Positions 1-11,423 of a DNA stretch of 64,000 bases are shown here, piece by piece. Source of the DNA: Liquidambar formosana (taxonomy: Eukaryota > Streptophyta > Magnoliopsida > Saxifragales > Altingiaceae). Under the pieces are notes generated by a model. It was not told the origin of the DNA and searched no databases. It saw nothing but the letters and a program-made list of their open reading frames with translations. Position numbers and translations under genes: made by a program. Numbering within the stretch: the first letter of the stretch is position 1; every line of letters begins with the position of its first letter. The stretch covers positions 13,105,848-13,169,847 of the forward strand of contig CM077820.1 in assembly GCA_039720395.1 (NCBI GenBank), in the 5' to 3' direction.

Positions 1-122
1 ATTCCAAGATCTTCTTCCAATCAAATGCATAAACAAGGTTCCTCAACATTCTTGGAAAGTAAAACTCTTCCTAAATTTCAAGTATTTGATTGAGTATAAA
101 TAATATAAGCACAGAAGGAAAC

Positions 123-256
123 CTTGGTGATCCTTTAAAACAGTGGAGCTGGTAGTTTCTGTAATCCTGCGTTCTATAATTATGACATCACCATACATTT
201 CTGGCTTAAAAGCATCCACCCCTTGATTTTTTATTTCCACTTGAACATCAGCATAA
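123..256 (-). CDS. SMC6: SMC6 exon 3
   Basis: This exon is 134 bp, between acceptor TCTTTGCAG| and donor CACCAAG|GTTTCC. It continues the head domain with SYADVQVEIKNQG, YGDVIIIERRIT and SSTVLKDHQ. Joining exon 2 at this point restores a serine codon and the continuous SMC6-like sequence. The exon leaves one base of a glycine codon for exon 4, which is not in the window. Confidence 0.92.
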
Positions 257-1851
257 CTGCAAAGAAGCATATAAACATAAATACATATCAGATAAAAGAA
301 AGAAAATTTGATCAAGCACATAGTTTTACTAAAAGGGTTTTCTTAACGCGTTAAACTGCAATTAATAACCCAATCATTGCATGAAAAAATGTGTTTTCAC
401 AGTTTTCCAAGAATTTTCACATTTTTCCAAGCAACTTTCACCATGTACAATGCATTTTCATCATTTCCAATGCAATGATTAGGTCATTAATTGCAGCTTA
501 AGGGCACATGTTAAGAAAACCCTTACTAAAAATATTGAAAAGCTAGATTAAAAAATTGGGTTGCCACACCATGGAAAATGCATTGCCAAAAAATAAATAA
601 ACAAATAATGATAACCAAGGAAAATGCACAGTTAAGAAGAATAATTACAACCAAGTGGCATGATACACATCATCAATTCATATCCCTCTTGACTATAAAG
701 GCCCTCTTTTTGTCACATACAACACCATATCGTTTATTCCTAAACTACAAAGAAAGAAAGACCAATTGAAAAATTACATATAATCACTTGTACTTATATA
801 GCTAAATGGTTTCTAATATAAAAATGATGCAAAAATTATAACTTTATATGCTTGTAGACACTCTCTACATCTATAAATTATTGTATTGAAATGTCATATT
901 TTGAAACAACCCAATTTAGTAAGTTATCAATCATGTATTACATGTCTTTGAAGATTATTTCTTTATAAAAATGAATGTAAGTCACCATACCTTTCACCCT
1001 TAAATTTTTCTATTTTTCTTTTTCTGCATGTATTTTCTTATTTTGCCATCCCTTCACCCTCTTCAAAATTTGCTCTCAAAACAACTCCCCCCTCTCAAAC
1101 TACCCAACCCAACAAAATATGGGATCATGTGTATTTTTTGGCTTCTTTTTGGTCTTCAATTACCATAACCTTTAGGCTTCAATGACTTTAATTCCCAAGA
1201 TTCAAAACTCTCAGGAGTTCAAGTTCAAATTCTCAGGAGATTAAGATTCCCTATAGTTTCAACTCCAAGTAAACCAACAGGCCCTAAGAGGATTTGTTCA
1301 CGGGAGATCATTTATTCAGGACTCCAGTGGAAAGCCCTTAAAGTAGTAAATAATATTGCCCAAAATCAAGTATAAGTAGGCTAGAAACTTGTTTTCTTTA
1401 CGCTTTATGGAAGTGAAGATGGTTCTAAAGGTTGTAGATGATTTGGAGGTAATTTGATGATGAAAATCAAAGAGAGAAAATTTTTGTAATTTTCAAATAG
1501 TGAAGGAATTTTAGGTTTTCAGGGCTAGATTGTATAAAAAGGTATGTTTAGAGTTTATAATTAATAATAAAGGGTTAATGGTTAAAATTGAGTGTAAAAA
1601 ATGTCATTGATTAAACCCCAAGGGGTAGCTCAATGGCAAGGGACCACGCATCAAGAAACGGAGGTCCTAAGTTCAACTCTTGCTAAACCCCTTGGGGCTC
1701 ACAAAGTTTCATGGTTCTCATGGGCCTTTGACTTACCTAATTCATATGGGACGTGGACCCGGGGTTTACCCAACAGGTTTTCTCGTCATTAAAAAAAAAA
1801 ATGTCATTCACTGGCCTAGCTAATCAACGTTGTTTTTTTCTTTTCTTTTCT

Positions 1852-1884
<33 letters not shown>

Positions 1885-4800
1885 GGTTGGGGGGGGGGGG
1901 TGTTGGGTTTGCTTTTTTGTGTGTGTGGCAGGGGAGGGGGTTAATTTAATAATTTCATCAAGTAGTGTACCATAAGGGACCCTCCTCTTGGGAACTCAAA
2001 CTTGACTTGGTCCAACCAGAGGGAGGATCCATTTAGCAACAGGATTAGTAGATTCCTTCTATATAATGCTAGGCAGAAGCATTTCCCATTGCTATTCAGG
2101 AGTCGCTTTAAGCCCACCTCAAACCATTACCCACTTATGTTGAATTGCAATCCTATTAGATGGGGTCAAATGCCTTCTAGGTCAACAAATATCTGGTTGA
2201 CTCTCCAATCTTTTCTAAGAATATTAACACTTGGTAGAAGTTGGAGGTTCAAAGTTGGGAAGATTATAAGTTCATGAAAAAAATTCAGGCAATTAAAATC
2301 ATGCTAAAGGGTTGGCATGAGGAGGTTTTATGGATGTGAGAAGGACAAAAGGAGTTGTTGTTAACAAGGATGAGTTTTCTAGATAAGAAAAAAGAGGAAC
2401 AAACATGAGTGTCCTAGATAAGAAATAAGAGGTAAACTTGACATAAAGGGAACTAGGTGAAAGAGTGAAGTCGAATAGTAATATTAAAGAGGTGTTAGTG
2501 AGAGAGTAAGCTAGTTAGAAACAAAAAGCTAAATTCAAGTTGATCAAAGAAGGGAACAAAATTATTAATTTTTTCCATAATCTAGCTAGTGGGAGAAAGA
2601 AAGGAATGTGATCTCAAAGTTAGTGTTAATGAATGGAAATTTCTTGAAGAACAAGATTTTATTGTTTAAAAAATTGAAAGCTATTTTTCTTGCCTCAATG
2701 CTCATGATACTTCCCCTAGACCAATCACGAAAGGTTTGGATTGTAGTCACGAAAGGTTTGGATTGTAGTCCCATTTCAAAAAGTGTGGCATTGTGGTTGG
2801 AAAGACTGTTTGAGCAAGAAGAGATCTGGTCAGATGTGTTTAGCATGGTTAGATATCTAGAAAACACAGAGAGGTCCTCCATGATACCATCTCTCAATTC
2901 CCATGGTGTTTGTGAAGTAGGATTTTTTTTTTTTTTTTTATTAAGAAGTAAATATGTATTTGAAACAAAAGGGCATAGCTCATGTACATGAAAAGAGACC
3001 CCTAAAAGAAAATGAGGTGAGTCAACAAAAGAGATAAAAGAAGGGCTGCAATCCTCAAAGGAACTATAAGACCACCAAAAAGTGTCTTAACAAAAAGAGA
3101 CTTAATATCAATCGATGAGGCTTCCAACTCTTCAAACGTTTCTTTCCAAAGACACCAAAAAAGGAGTTGTGGCACCATACTCCAAATCACTTTAGCTTTC
3201 TTGTTCACAATCTCTGTCTGCCAACCCGCAAGAAGATCATGTGTAGAAAACAGCCAAACCCAATGGATCCCAAACGGGTTAAAATTGACAAACCATAAAC
3301 TCCACGCCACCTTGTCGTGAATAAAAAGATGGTCAACCAATTCTGCCACTCCTTAGAATGCTTCTATTGGCCAAGTCCCATCCTCTACTAAAGAGATCAT
3401 CCAAAGTCAAGCATTTGTCCCTAGCCACCGACCAAGTAAAGAAAGCAGTCTGGTTGAAATTGAGGCAATCTATATCATCTTCATTGGAAGAACCACTGGA
3501 ATTGAAGCTCTAGTTAAAATAGTTCACCAAGAACAACCCTTTTGAGTCCTTGCAACACACCAAGGAATCATTCTCTCCTCAAGAAACCTTACTATCGTAG
3601 AGCTTCTGGAAAAAAATTCAACACACCCTCCATCTCCCAATCATTGAAATGTCTAATAAAAACGACATTCCAATTTGCATGACCGCTGCCCCTTTAAGAT
3701 AATCTTTTTTCCATAGCTTCTTTGTTTTTGTCATTTTTCTTCTTCTTTTTTCCTTTTTTAACATCAAGAGGTTCCTTAGGATGCTTACGCACCCAACTAA
3801 TCCTCCTGGCCACATGCAATCCCCCCATCCCACATGCACCAACATGGTTCAAAGTCTCGGTCTAGGTCCCCATCTCACTTCGGTCTCGTTCATCTCGATC
3901 TCGCCCAACTTGTCACGTCTCGAGCGAGATGCAACTTTACACATGAAAAAATGTTTGAAAAAATCCAAAAAAATCATAGAAAATTTGTAAAAAATATGAT
4001 GATTACAGTGGAACCATCAAATAAGCAAAATAATGAACTCAAAGCATATAATATGGTCAAAAACATAAAAATAGGCGCTAGCGCACTAATATATCATGAA
4101 AGAACACTATCTTTATGTTTTAGATATCTAATATAATCCTAACGAACATAAATAAATATCATTTAATCCCAAAGAACACTATCTTTCGTAATTTTTTATC
4201 ATTTATAAAAAAGATTTAGCATTTATAAAATACTATAGGTCCATGATAGTGGGAAAAATATTAATAAAAATTTTACAATTTATAAAAAAATTTTATCATT
4301 TATAAAAAGATTTTTATCATTTATAAAAAGACTATACGCTCATACTCCATAACAATACATTTTAAAAATAAATAAATAATTTAAAAAAAAAAACAATTAA
4401 CATTCGGTAGGTTTAATAAAAAAAAAAAACAATTTTTAATTAAAAAAGTTATATAAAAAATTTATAAAAAAAAACGAAACTTACCTTTTTAAGTCGATGG
4501 GTTCGATTCGCACAGTTGACCCAACCAGTCAAGACTCAAGAGAAGAGAAGGGAGTGAGTGAGAGTGCAAGAAGCGATGGAAGGGTTCGAACCAGAGGCCC
4601 GACCGTCGGCCACCTCAGCCGCCGACGCCAGTTGCCGCTACCGCTACCATTAACCTCAACCGCCGCCGCCGCTACAGCCCACCTGAGAAGACGCTACCGC
4701 CTATCGGAGACAACCACAACAACACCACCACTACCACCAGATCTCAATTCGAGCGACGAGAGAGAAAAATGAAGCTTTTGAACAAAAGAGAGAACCTATC

Positions 4801-7800
4801 GAAGGCAAATTGAACAAGAGAGATAAAAAAATGAAGCTTAAGTTGGGTATCCACTGTCGAGGTAGGCCGTATGGTTTCGAGCATGGTCTCGAACGATTTG
4901 GGCGATATCTCATTCGAATCACACCAAGATGTTGCATTCTCGTCGATCTCGGCTCGTCTCGTTCGAGATCACAGCATTCTCGGCCGAGAATGTTAATCCC
5001 CCATATATTCTTGTATCGGAGGAAAATCTCGAATCGGAGGGGGCAAGACCAGTGCTGTCTCAGCGAGATCTCATCCAAAACAGCCGAGACTTTGAACCCT
5101 GTGCACCGCAATTACAGGACATAAGTCCATGGGATTGGCCTTGAGCCCTTGAGGGGGGGTGGTGAGAATTGAACCCAAGACCATAGCTTCTTTGTTTATT
5201 GCAATATCATACAAAAGGAGGAAAGTAGACATAAAAGGGTGTTGCCACACCATATATCTTTCCAAAACCTTACTCTCCTCCCATCCTTGATTTTAAAACC
5301 AATACCTTTTGCAAATTCATTGAAATCTTGCATGATTGATTTCCAAAGGCCCACTCCACAAGAGCTCCTAACTTCCTTAAGCCACCAACCCTCGTCACAA
5401 ACCCCATATTTCCACCTCACCACATCCCTCCAAAGGCCTTGGTCTTGCTTTCCAAACCTCCAAATCCATTTACCCAAAAGGGCTTGGTTCATATAGTCTA
5501 AGAGATCTAATTCCCAAGCCTCCTTTTTTAGGAAGGCACACCAACGACCAATTCACATGATGGAATTTTAGCCCCTCCTCCTTTATCATTCCAAAGGAAG
5601 TCTCATTGAAGTTTTTCCATCTTAGAAGCCACGAATTAGGAATCTTGAAAATAGAGGTATACTAGAGAGGGTACTTCTAATCAAAGTCAACTTACCCCTA
5701 TTGGAGAGACATCCCTTCTTCCATCCACAAAACCTTCTTTCAACCTTCTCACTCACCGGATCCCATGCTTTCTTGTCTTTGAAGTGAGAGCCCAAGAGGA
5801 GACCAATATATGTAACCAATGAGCAGCCGACTTTACAATTAAGAATAGAGGTAAGGTTGTCAATATCATCCACCCTCGCCACTGGAATTAATTCTCTCTT
5901 CCCAAGATTAACTCTCAACCCCGAAATCACTTCAAAACAAAGAAAAATGACCTGAAGGTGCCTAATTTGGTCTTCCCCAACACAATAAAAAATGAGAGCA
6001 TAACATGCAAAGAGCAAGTAAGAAACCATTCCTTCACCACCATTTCCTCCATTAACCACAAAACCCTCAAACATATTTCCCTTAACCACTTTAATAATAA
6101 ACTTGCTCAAAGCTTCCATAACAAGGATAAAAATAAGGGGGGGAAGGGGGGATCGCCTTGACAAAGGCCTTTGGAACTATGAAAGAAATCTTAGGGGGTT
6201 CCATTGACCAAGATTGAGAAAGATGGTATTGCAATACACCATGAAATCCATTTGAGCCATTTAGCTCCAAAACCCATTCTACGAAGCAGGTAGATAAGAA
6301 AGTTCCAATTAATGTGATCAAAAGCTTTCTCAATATCAATTTTTGCAATCAAGCTCGGTGTACCACTTCGATGTCTAGAATCAACACTTTCATGGGAAAC
6401 AAGAACGGCGTGAGCAATTTTCCTACCCCCAACAAAAGCAAATTGGGAAGAGCAAATAAGAGTTCCCACCACTTCCAAATTTTGGATGCACTGTTCATGA
6501 GCAAATGAAGCTATTGAGGATTGTAGGAAATCTCACATGAGGGCTTGGGGGCTTTTTAAGCATGTAATGGTTAGGGAAGCCTTTGGTTGGAGATGGAGGG
6601 TGTGGATTAAAGGATACTTGAGTAATTTGAACTTCTCTATCCTTATTTATGGTTAGCCTAAGAATAGGATTAACACAGATTGAGGCATTAGTTAGAGGAT
6701 CCTCCTCACTCCCTTCCCTTTTACCCATGTGGTAAATATTATGGGTAGGTTTGTAGTGAGTGCAGAAAAGAGAGGACTTTCTTTTATTTTGATTATGAGA
6801 AAAAGATTGTTAATCTTAGCCTTCTTTTAAAGTTATTTATGCTTATCTCAATAGAACTTCTATTGCAGGCACAATATTTACAACACTGGATTTCATGATA
6901 TTATAGGTGCCTTAGGATGTGATGTTTGCAATTGTCCTACTTAGTATTTAGGGTTTCCTTTAGGGGCTTGAGTAGTGGCTTTTTGGGATCCAATTATGAA
7001 GAAAGTTAGCAAGAGGATCACAAGTTGGAAAATAGCCTATATCTCTTAAGGGGGTAAGATTGCTCTAATTTAGATCCCTTCGCTAAAATCCCCAATCACT
7101 ACTTAATACTTTTTACAATCCTCGTTAAAGTGCCAAGGAAATTAAAGACTTCAAAGGGAATTTCCATGTCATGTTTATGAGAAAAATGAAGTATCATTAG
7201 GTCAATTTGGCGGTTATTAGTTACTCAAAGGACAAAGGTGCGGTGGGTTTGGGTAACGTGATTACTAGAGACGTTACTCTTGTGGCGAAAATGCTTGTGA
7301 AGATTTCCTACGGAACAAGGCTTTCTTTGGTATCTAGCTATTCTTAGTAAATATGGTTTGCACCACAGTGATTAGGACTCCAAGGATGCATCTAGGGATG
7401 CCCATCGACTACCTTGGAACCCTATAAAGCCTCCACAGACACCAGAGTGGGCTTCTTTCTACACGAAGATGCCCTTTACCTCCTCATCATCAAGGCAAGT
7501 AGGCAACACAAGAGGACTCCATCGAAGGATCTCTTATACAGGACATTAGCTAACAGAAGTCAGAACATAATGGGTTGCTAAGCATTTGACCATGGCTTTC
7601 TCTTTAGAGCTTGCAAAAGTAGGTTTAGGGACCCATCTTTCAGAAAAATTTATTATTATCTTAGTACCAGGGCTTTCCATTATCCTCCCCTTACTTACTT
7701 GAGTCAGAATACAGATCTGGCAGCACATCCAGTTACCCTACGAGAAAGATTTTTTTGGTATGCTTCATCTTATGGGTTACCCACTTACCCCATTTCGGTC

Positions 7801-9576
7801 ATCACTTGGAATTGCTTTCCTCTCAAAAGCTGGGTGATCTCATCTATTGACTTGATGACTTTATCCATGGAGAAAATAAGAGAAAAAAAACATTACCTGC
7901 TCCTGAACCATCTTGCACTACTGGAACTATCTTTTCATCAAGCATAATAAGTACATGGCTGGTGATGGCACTAGAATCCTCTCCTGGAAAACGTTGATAT
8001 TTGGGTACCCTCTTGAATTTTGGTAGCCAGATTTTTCCATCTAAAAACTAGAGATGAGAAGGCCACTACATTGAGAATATACACACACAAACATGTAGGA
8101 AGGCATAAATTGAGAAATTATATCCTTACACGAAGGCAAAGAAGGATTAACTAATATGACCTTTATTACAAGGATTCCTAAATGAAGACCTCAGTTAAAT
8201 TAAATATTTTGAGCCAATCAGTTTGGTTGGCAACCAGTCAGCTTAATGTTTGATCAAATACTCACTAGCCTAGGCAGAGTTTGTGAAAAGAAGGAAAATT
8301 TTGTGATCATGTAAAAGATTTTGGCATGTGATGGATTAATTTTGGATACAACACATTAGGATACGACACGAACAAGTCGACATAGCAAATCCCCAAAATT
8401 TCAGACACAACACATAAAGGATACGACATTAATAAAACATATATTTTTATACAAATAATTATATACTATTATCATATACATAATTCAAAATGCATACCTT
8501 ATCGTTTTTGGAAACTTGAGTTGAGTTCATTCCCAGAGAAGATATAACAAAAAAAAAAAAGGAAGAAGAAATAGAAGAAAAAAAGGGGCAAAGAGAGGTT
8601 TCATGTCAGAGAAGTGTCATGTCCGACACATATCTGACAACACCACAGCACGTTTTCCTATGGCAATTTTTCATTCCTCATCATTTTAGTGCGGCATTCC
8701 CATTTTCAGAGGAATGCCATTCTTGGTCTGTAAATGTGACTGATCTTAGGCCTTTTCATACACTTTTCCTGCAATTTTTCTATTTGTCTTTTCATATTTC
8801 TTCATAAAGCTCATTTAGGTTTTCTTTTTAAATAATGAATGAAAACACTCCCAACCCAATAAGTACTCAAACATACATATATTTATATATAGCCGCATAA
8901 ACACGCAAACATAATAATCTTCTAGACCTCATATTTGAGCATTTTTTAAACCGTTGTTCCCTGTTATGCTGCAATACAAACTCAATTTAAAATTTTCATT
9001 TTCTGTCTGCCCAGAAACCACTAGTCCAAACCCACAACCCTAATCGAGCACCATTCAAGTTCAAAAACAAATCTGGTTCTCATAACAATGATTCACGCTG
9101 TTGATACTAGCATTTATTCAAGCCAATTCAAAACTAACAAACGAAAAAGAAAGCCAATTCACTAATCACCCCACAAGGAAATGAAAAAGAAAGCCAAACC
9201 CCTCACAAACCTGCAACCAGTCTTGATAAAATCCTTCAACTTGGACGCCCTCTGCGTGTCTTTCGCTCGGCAACCGAACGCGACACATAACGCGGTCAGT
9301 ATCGCACTCTTACCACCTACAAACACGTCAAAAATCATAAAAACAATTCACAATTTAAAGTGATTAATTGTTCAAATATATCAAACAATAAATAAATGTG
9401 TGTTTATATATGGGCTTACTTCCATTCTGTCCGGTGATGAAATTGACCCATTCCCCAAACTCGATCTGCAAGCTACTGTGGCACATGAAGTTCTCTACAC
9501 GGATCTTGGAGATGATACCTGCTAATGATCGGGCAGGGCTCGGAACGGTTTCGCCGAAAACCCTAGAATCCGCCAT
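123..9576 (-). CDS. SMC6: SMC6, structural maintenance of chromosomes 6 (5' part of gene; three exons visible)
   Basis: Joined minus-strand exons 9576-9420, 9316-9211 and 256-123 give 132 codons in an unbroken frame. The protein starts MADSRVFGE, runs into the SMC6-type segment IRVENFMCHSSLQIEFGEWV, and has the Walker A loop GQNGSGKS assembled across the exon 1/2 junction. The next exons read ALCVAFGCRAKDTQRAS, DFIKTGCSYADVQVEIKNQG and YGDVIIIERRITETTSS, the arrangement I know from plant SMC6 ATPase heads. SMC6 pairs with SMC5 in the nuclear SMC5/6 complex for recombinational repair and genome stability. Known family members exceed 1000 residues, so most of the coiled coil, hinge and C-terminal head must lie left of base 1. 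The second intron (9210-257) is 8954 bp and full of transposon debris. All visible splice sites are GT-AG and no stop interrupts the head, so I see no sign of pseudogenisation. Confidence 0.93.
257..1600. other. SMC6 intron 2, distal part, no gene seen
   Basis: This is AT-rich intron sequence. A short imperfect inverted repeat lies around 325-520 (a GGGTTTTCTTAAC arm against GTTAAGAAAACCC, plus ATTGCATGAA/TGCAATGATT). It could be a small foldback element. Nothing coding is visible. Confidence 0.5.
1611..1800 (+). mobile_element. tRNA-derived SINE with target duplication
   Basis: The body carries an A-box-like GGTAGCTCAATGG near 1624 and a degenerate B-box-like AAGTTCAACTC near 1671, then a unique body and an A10 tail. 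It is flanked by ATGTCATTGA (1601-1610) and ATGTCATTCA (1801-1810), which is a target duplication with one mismatch. The layout is that of a plant tRNA-derived SINE of about 190 bp. No coding potential is expected; the open frames here are chance. Confidence 0.75.
1985..2922 (+). pseudogene. LINE ORF2 remnant, endonuclease-RT linker (left part)
   Basis: The plus-strand frames, broken by several stops and shifts, read like the end of a LINE endonuclease and the linker to reverse transcriptase: TWSNQREDPFSNRISRFLL, then HYPLMLN, IWLTLQSF, LKGWHEEV and ALWLERLFEQEEIW. The order and spacing match plant LINE ORF2 proteins. The remnant is dead. It appears to resume near 6520 on the other side of an opposite-strand LINE. 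Confidence 0.6.
3834..5105. mobile_element. Inverted-repeat DNA element inside the minus-strand LINE
   Basis: The ends are inverted copies: TGCACC...GGTTCAAAGTCTCGG on the left and CCGAGACTTTGAACC...GTGCA on the right. More imperfect inverted homology lies inside (TCTCG/CGAGA-rich arms near 3870-3930 and 4880-5060). The interior near 4500-4790 is unusually GC-rich with CCG/CTA runs, unlike its surroundings, and could be captured host sequence. I could not find a convincing target duplication, so the superfamily is undecided. Confidence 0.5.
5107..5200 (-). mobile_element. SINE-like fragment
   Basis: The minus strand carries a B-box-like GGGTTCAATTCTC followed by a C-run and CTCAAGGGCTC...CCATGGACTTA. 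This is the same order seen in the body of the SINE at 1611-1800 (ACCCC, GGGGCTC, CATGGTTC). There is no clear A box, so it is probably a 5'-truncated relative. Confidence 0.4.
6521..7400 (+). pseudogene. LINE ORF2 remnant, RT part (continuation of 1985-2922)
   Basis: Broken plus-strand frames read FGWRWRVWIKGYLSNLNFSI, TPFPFTHVVNIMGR, then LGCDVCN, YLGFPLG, DPIMKKVSKRITSWK and a final KVSR/GGLG-like area. These are plant LINE reverse-transcriptase and thumb segments. It shares orientation with 1985-2922 and fills a later part of the same protein, so I read both as one LINE split by the opposite-strand LINE. About 150 residues in between are missing. Confidence 0.55.
7401..9210. other. SMC6 intron 2, proximal part, no gene identified
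   Basis: At 7420-8030 the sequence is less AT-rich, and short minus-strand frames look like decayed coding DNA, possibly a retroelement, but no motif could be recognised. Around 8340-8430 ATACGACA repeats occur. From 8480 to 9180 it is plain AT-rich intron. Confidence 0.4.
9211..9316 (-). CDS. SMC6: SMC6 exon 2
   Basis: This exon is 106 bp, between acceptor TTTGTAG| and donor TTGCAG|GTTTGT. It supplies the SGKS of Walker A and then an AILTALCVAFGCRAKDTQR segment. It is too short to show as an open frame of its own. The phases match exon 1 (one base carried in) and exon 3 (two bases carried out). Confidence 0.92.
9420..9576 (-). CDS. SMC6: SMC6 exon 1
   Basis: This exon is 157 bp from the ATG on the minus strand to the donor A|GTAAGC. 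It ends after GQNG plus the first base of the next serine codon, so the Walker A loop is split by intron 1. The ATG sits in the context CCAACCATGG and is the first in the leader. The unspliced frame runs into a stop in intron 1, which is why an exon-only reading gives a false 70-residue protein. Confidence 0.93.
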
Positions 9577-9586
9577 GGTTGGAGTC

Positions 9587-9594
9587 TAGGGTTT
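9587..9594 (-). promoter_or_regulatory. telo-box in the SMC6 leader
   Basis: The minus strand reads AAACCCTA about 11 bases before the ATG. Telo-boxes are known in plant leaders and promoters of genes active in dividing cells. Their presence here fits a chromosome-maintenance gene; function is inferred. Confidence 0.45.
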
Positions 9595-9684
9595 TTGCGA
9601 GCCCTAGAGACTGAGAAGACAGAGAGTGAGGGGAAAGTACAGAACTACAGATACATAAACATGTAGATGTCTATAGGAGAATAA

Positions 9685-9693
9685 GGGCGGGAA
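9685..9693 (-). promoter_or_regulatory. possible E2F-like site upstream of SMC6
   Basis: The minus strand reads TTCCCGCCC about 110 bp upstream of the ATG. It resembles the TTTSSCGC core bound by E2F/DP but lacks the full T-run, so the call is tentative. S-phase control would suit SMC6. Confidence 0.25.
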
Positions 9694-9699
9694 GAGGGG

Positions 9700-10205
9700 A
9701 TTGTTGTGTGTGACTGAGGAGTAGGTCTGTCATAGTAAGAACTTATGGATTACAAGATGATTAAGAGGGAATTAGGGGATGCTAATCACAGTCGTCACTG
9801 AATAATCCAAACCAAGAAATTAAGTATTCCGCGACGGAACATCAAGTCCAAGGGCCATCAACTTTTAAAAAGTTTTAAGGATTTTGATTTGACATGTTAC
9901 ATCATAATTTATGATTTTTTTTTTTTTCTATTTTTGACCAAACCAATGTATGCTAACTTTGAAACCTACTTTTACTAAAATTTACTTTCTTCCTTCTTAT
10001 TTCATTAGTCTTTTTTTTTTTTCATTTTTTCTTTTATTTGATGTTTTAAAATTATAGTCGCATTCAAAAGATTAGTATTTTTTTCGATTTCATTTCTTTA
10101 AATATCTTTCAAAGGGTATTCTTTCTTTTATATTATTTTGTATACTTGAGAGCAAAATTGAAATATTAAAATATATAAGGTGATATGCTGATATGAAAGC
10201 ATTTA
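9700..10205. other. SMC6 upstream region, no gene seen
   Basis: AT-rich intergenic DNA with long T runs near 9910 and 10010. No coding signal or recognised repeat is visible. It would contain the distal SMC6 promoter. Confidence 0.5.
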
Positions 10206-11340
10206 CTCCAATAGAATTTCCTAAAAAAATGTGTTTTTTCAATTCATATGGTCAATTAGGAATGGAATGAATAAGTTTAGATTTAGGGTTGCAAACGAGT
10301 CAAGCCGAGCCGAGCTGAGCTTTGGAGTACTCAACTTGGTAGCTCAGGCTCGGCTCATTAAAAAGCTTGTTCATTAGTAACCGAGCCGAGTTTTTTAACG
10401 AGCTTAAATTTCAAGCTTGAGCTTGGCTCATTAGAAAATATTTCGAGTTCGAGCTTTGGCTCGTTTAAGATTTTTTAAATTTTTAAAATTTATTTTTTTT
10501 TTTGGGATAAATGGTTTAAAATCACCATCCCAAGCATAAACTAATAAATCAACAATAAGAAACATCATCCAAGCATGAACAATAAAGAACCCTAAAATCA
10601 AAACTCCATAAGGTCATAACTGTTTTCAATACTATTAAATAAATAGTTACAATAAACTTAAAAAACTAAAATTATTGATTGGAAGCTTTGAGCACATTAT
10701 AACACTCATATATGTTACAAAACTAGTTATCATGCCATCATACTTTCATTGCATTCCGTAAAAGAAATATCTCTTTCATGCCAAAACTCTAATAAGATAA
10801 GTAAAAACATCAAACATCTACTACTAGTATACTGGGAAATGAGTATCTCTTTTACATCAAAATGTATAATGGGACAATTATGCCCCCACTCATGAATCCT
10901 TAAATGAGCCCACTAACGAGCTTCTTGTCGAGCTCCTAAACAAACTTCTCATCAAGCTCTTAACGAGCTTGTTCACGAACTTAAATGAGCCGAGCTTTGG
11001 TATACTCAAACTCGGCTTGTTTACTAAACGAGTTTAGAATTCAAGCTTGAGCTTGACTTGTTTATTATGATCAAGCTCAAGTCGAGCCCTTAACGAGCTT
11101 TCTCACAAGCTGTTAATGAGTGACTCAACTCATTTGCAGCCCTATTTAGATTAGTCTCGACTTTTCAACAATGCATAATCCACTATAAATCCATGCATCC
11201 AATAGTGAAATTTCCTTTAAAAAAAATGTGTTTTTTCAAAAGGGACGGTTAATTAAGAACAGAAGGAATATGTTTAGATTAGTCTCAACTCTTCAACAAT
11301 GCATAATCTACTAATAAATCCATGCATCCAATAGTCATTA
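10206..11340. repeat. Tandem duplication of a ~130-bp segment, first copy split by the hAT-like element
   Basis: Copy 1 runs from about 10206 to 10283 and continues at 11153-11212. Copy 2 is 11213-11335. Shared landmarks in order are CCAATAG, AAATTTCCT, AAAATGTGTTTTTTCAA, GGTCAATTAGGAA-like, AAGTTTAGATTAGTCTC, CAACAATGCATAATC and AATCCATGCATCC. Copy 2 keeps the uninterrupted target site. Confidence 0.7.
10284..11144. mobile_element. hAT-like non-autonomous element
   Basis: The ends are TAGGGTTGCAAACGAG and CTCATTTGCAGCCCTA, an imperfect terminal inverted repeat. It is flanked by a perfect 8-bp duplication TTTAGATT (10276-10283 and 11145-11152), the hAT signature. The subterminal zones are dense in GAGC/GCTC/CGAGCCGAGC repeats in both orientations. 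Length is 861 bp with no transposase frame, so it needs a partner in trans. The uninterrupted target is present in the tandem copy at about 11268. Confidence 0.85.
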
Positions 11341-11423
11341 AGATTGGTAACATTTAGTATTGGAGATAGGACAAATTAAAAGCCTATCACACTGAACTCA
11401 TGAATTTACTAATGCTTTGAAGA

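Larger units (their letters stand above)
2923..6520 (-). pseudogene. Second LINE remnant, RT to 3' end with poly(A), itself interrupted
   Basis: On the minus strand, from about 6490 down to 5196, the pieces read as reverse transcriptase: FAFVGGRKIAHAVLVSHESV, KIDIEKAFDHINWNFL, GLRVNLGKREL and YIGLLLGS, then WIWRFGKQDQGLWRDVV. The catalytic FADD region has decayed to FACYALIF. The sequence resumes at about 3833-3002 with SFLLDISMIGRW-type and FGIHWVWLF/DLLAGW segments typical of the LINE C-terminal zf-RVT part. It ends in a 17-base A tail (T-run at 2923-2939 on plus). Between the two halves sits the inverted-repeat element of 3834-5105 and a SINE-like piece. Stops and shifts are frequent. The 5' boundary is approximate. 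Confidence 0.65.

Noticed and set aside
4497..4772. 91-residue frame in a GC-rich stretch
   Set aside because: Low-complexity Arg/Pro/Thr-rich translation inside an inverted-repeat element; no family features and no splice context.
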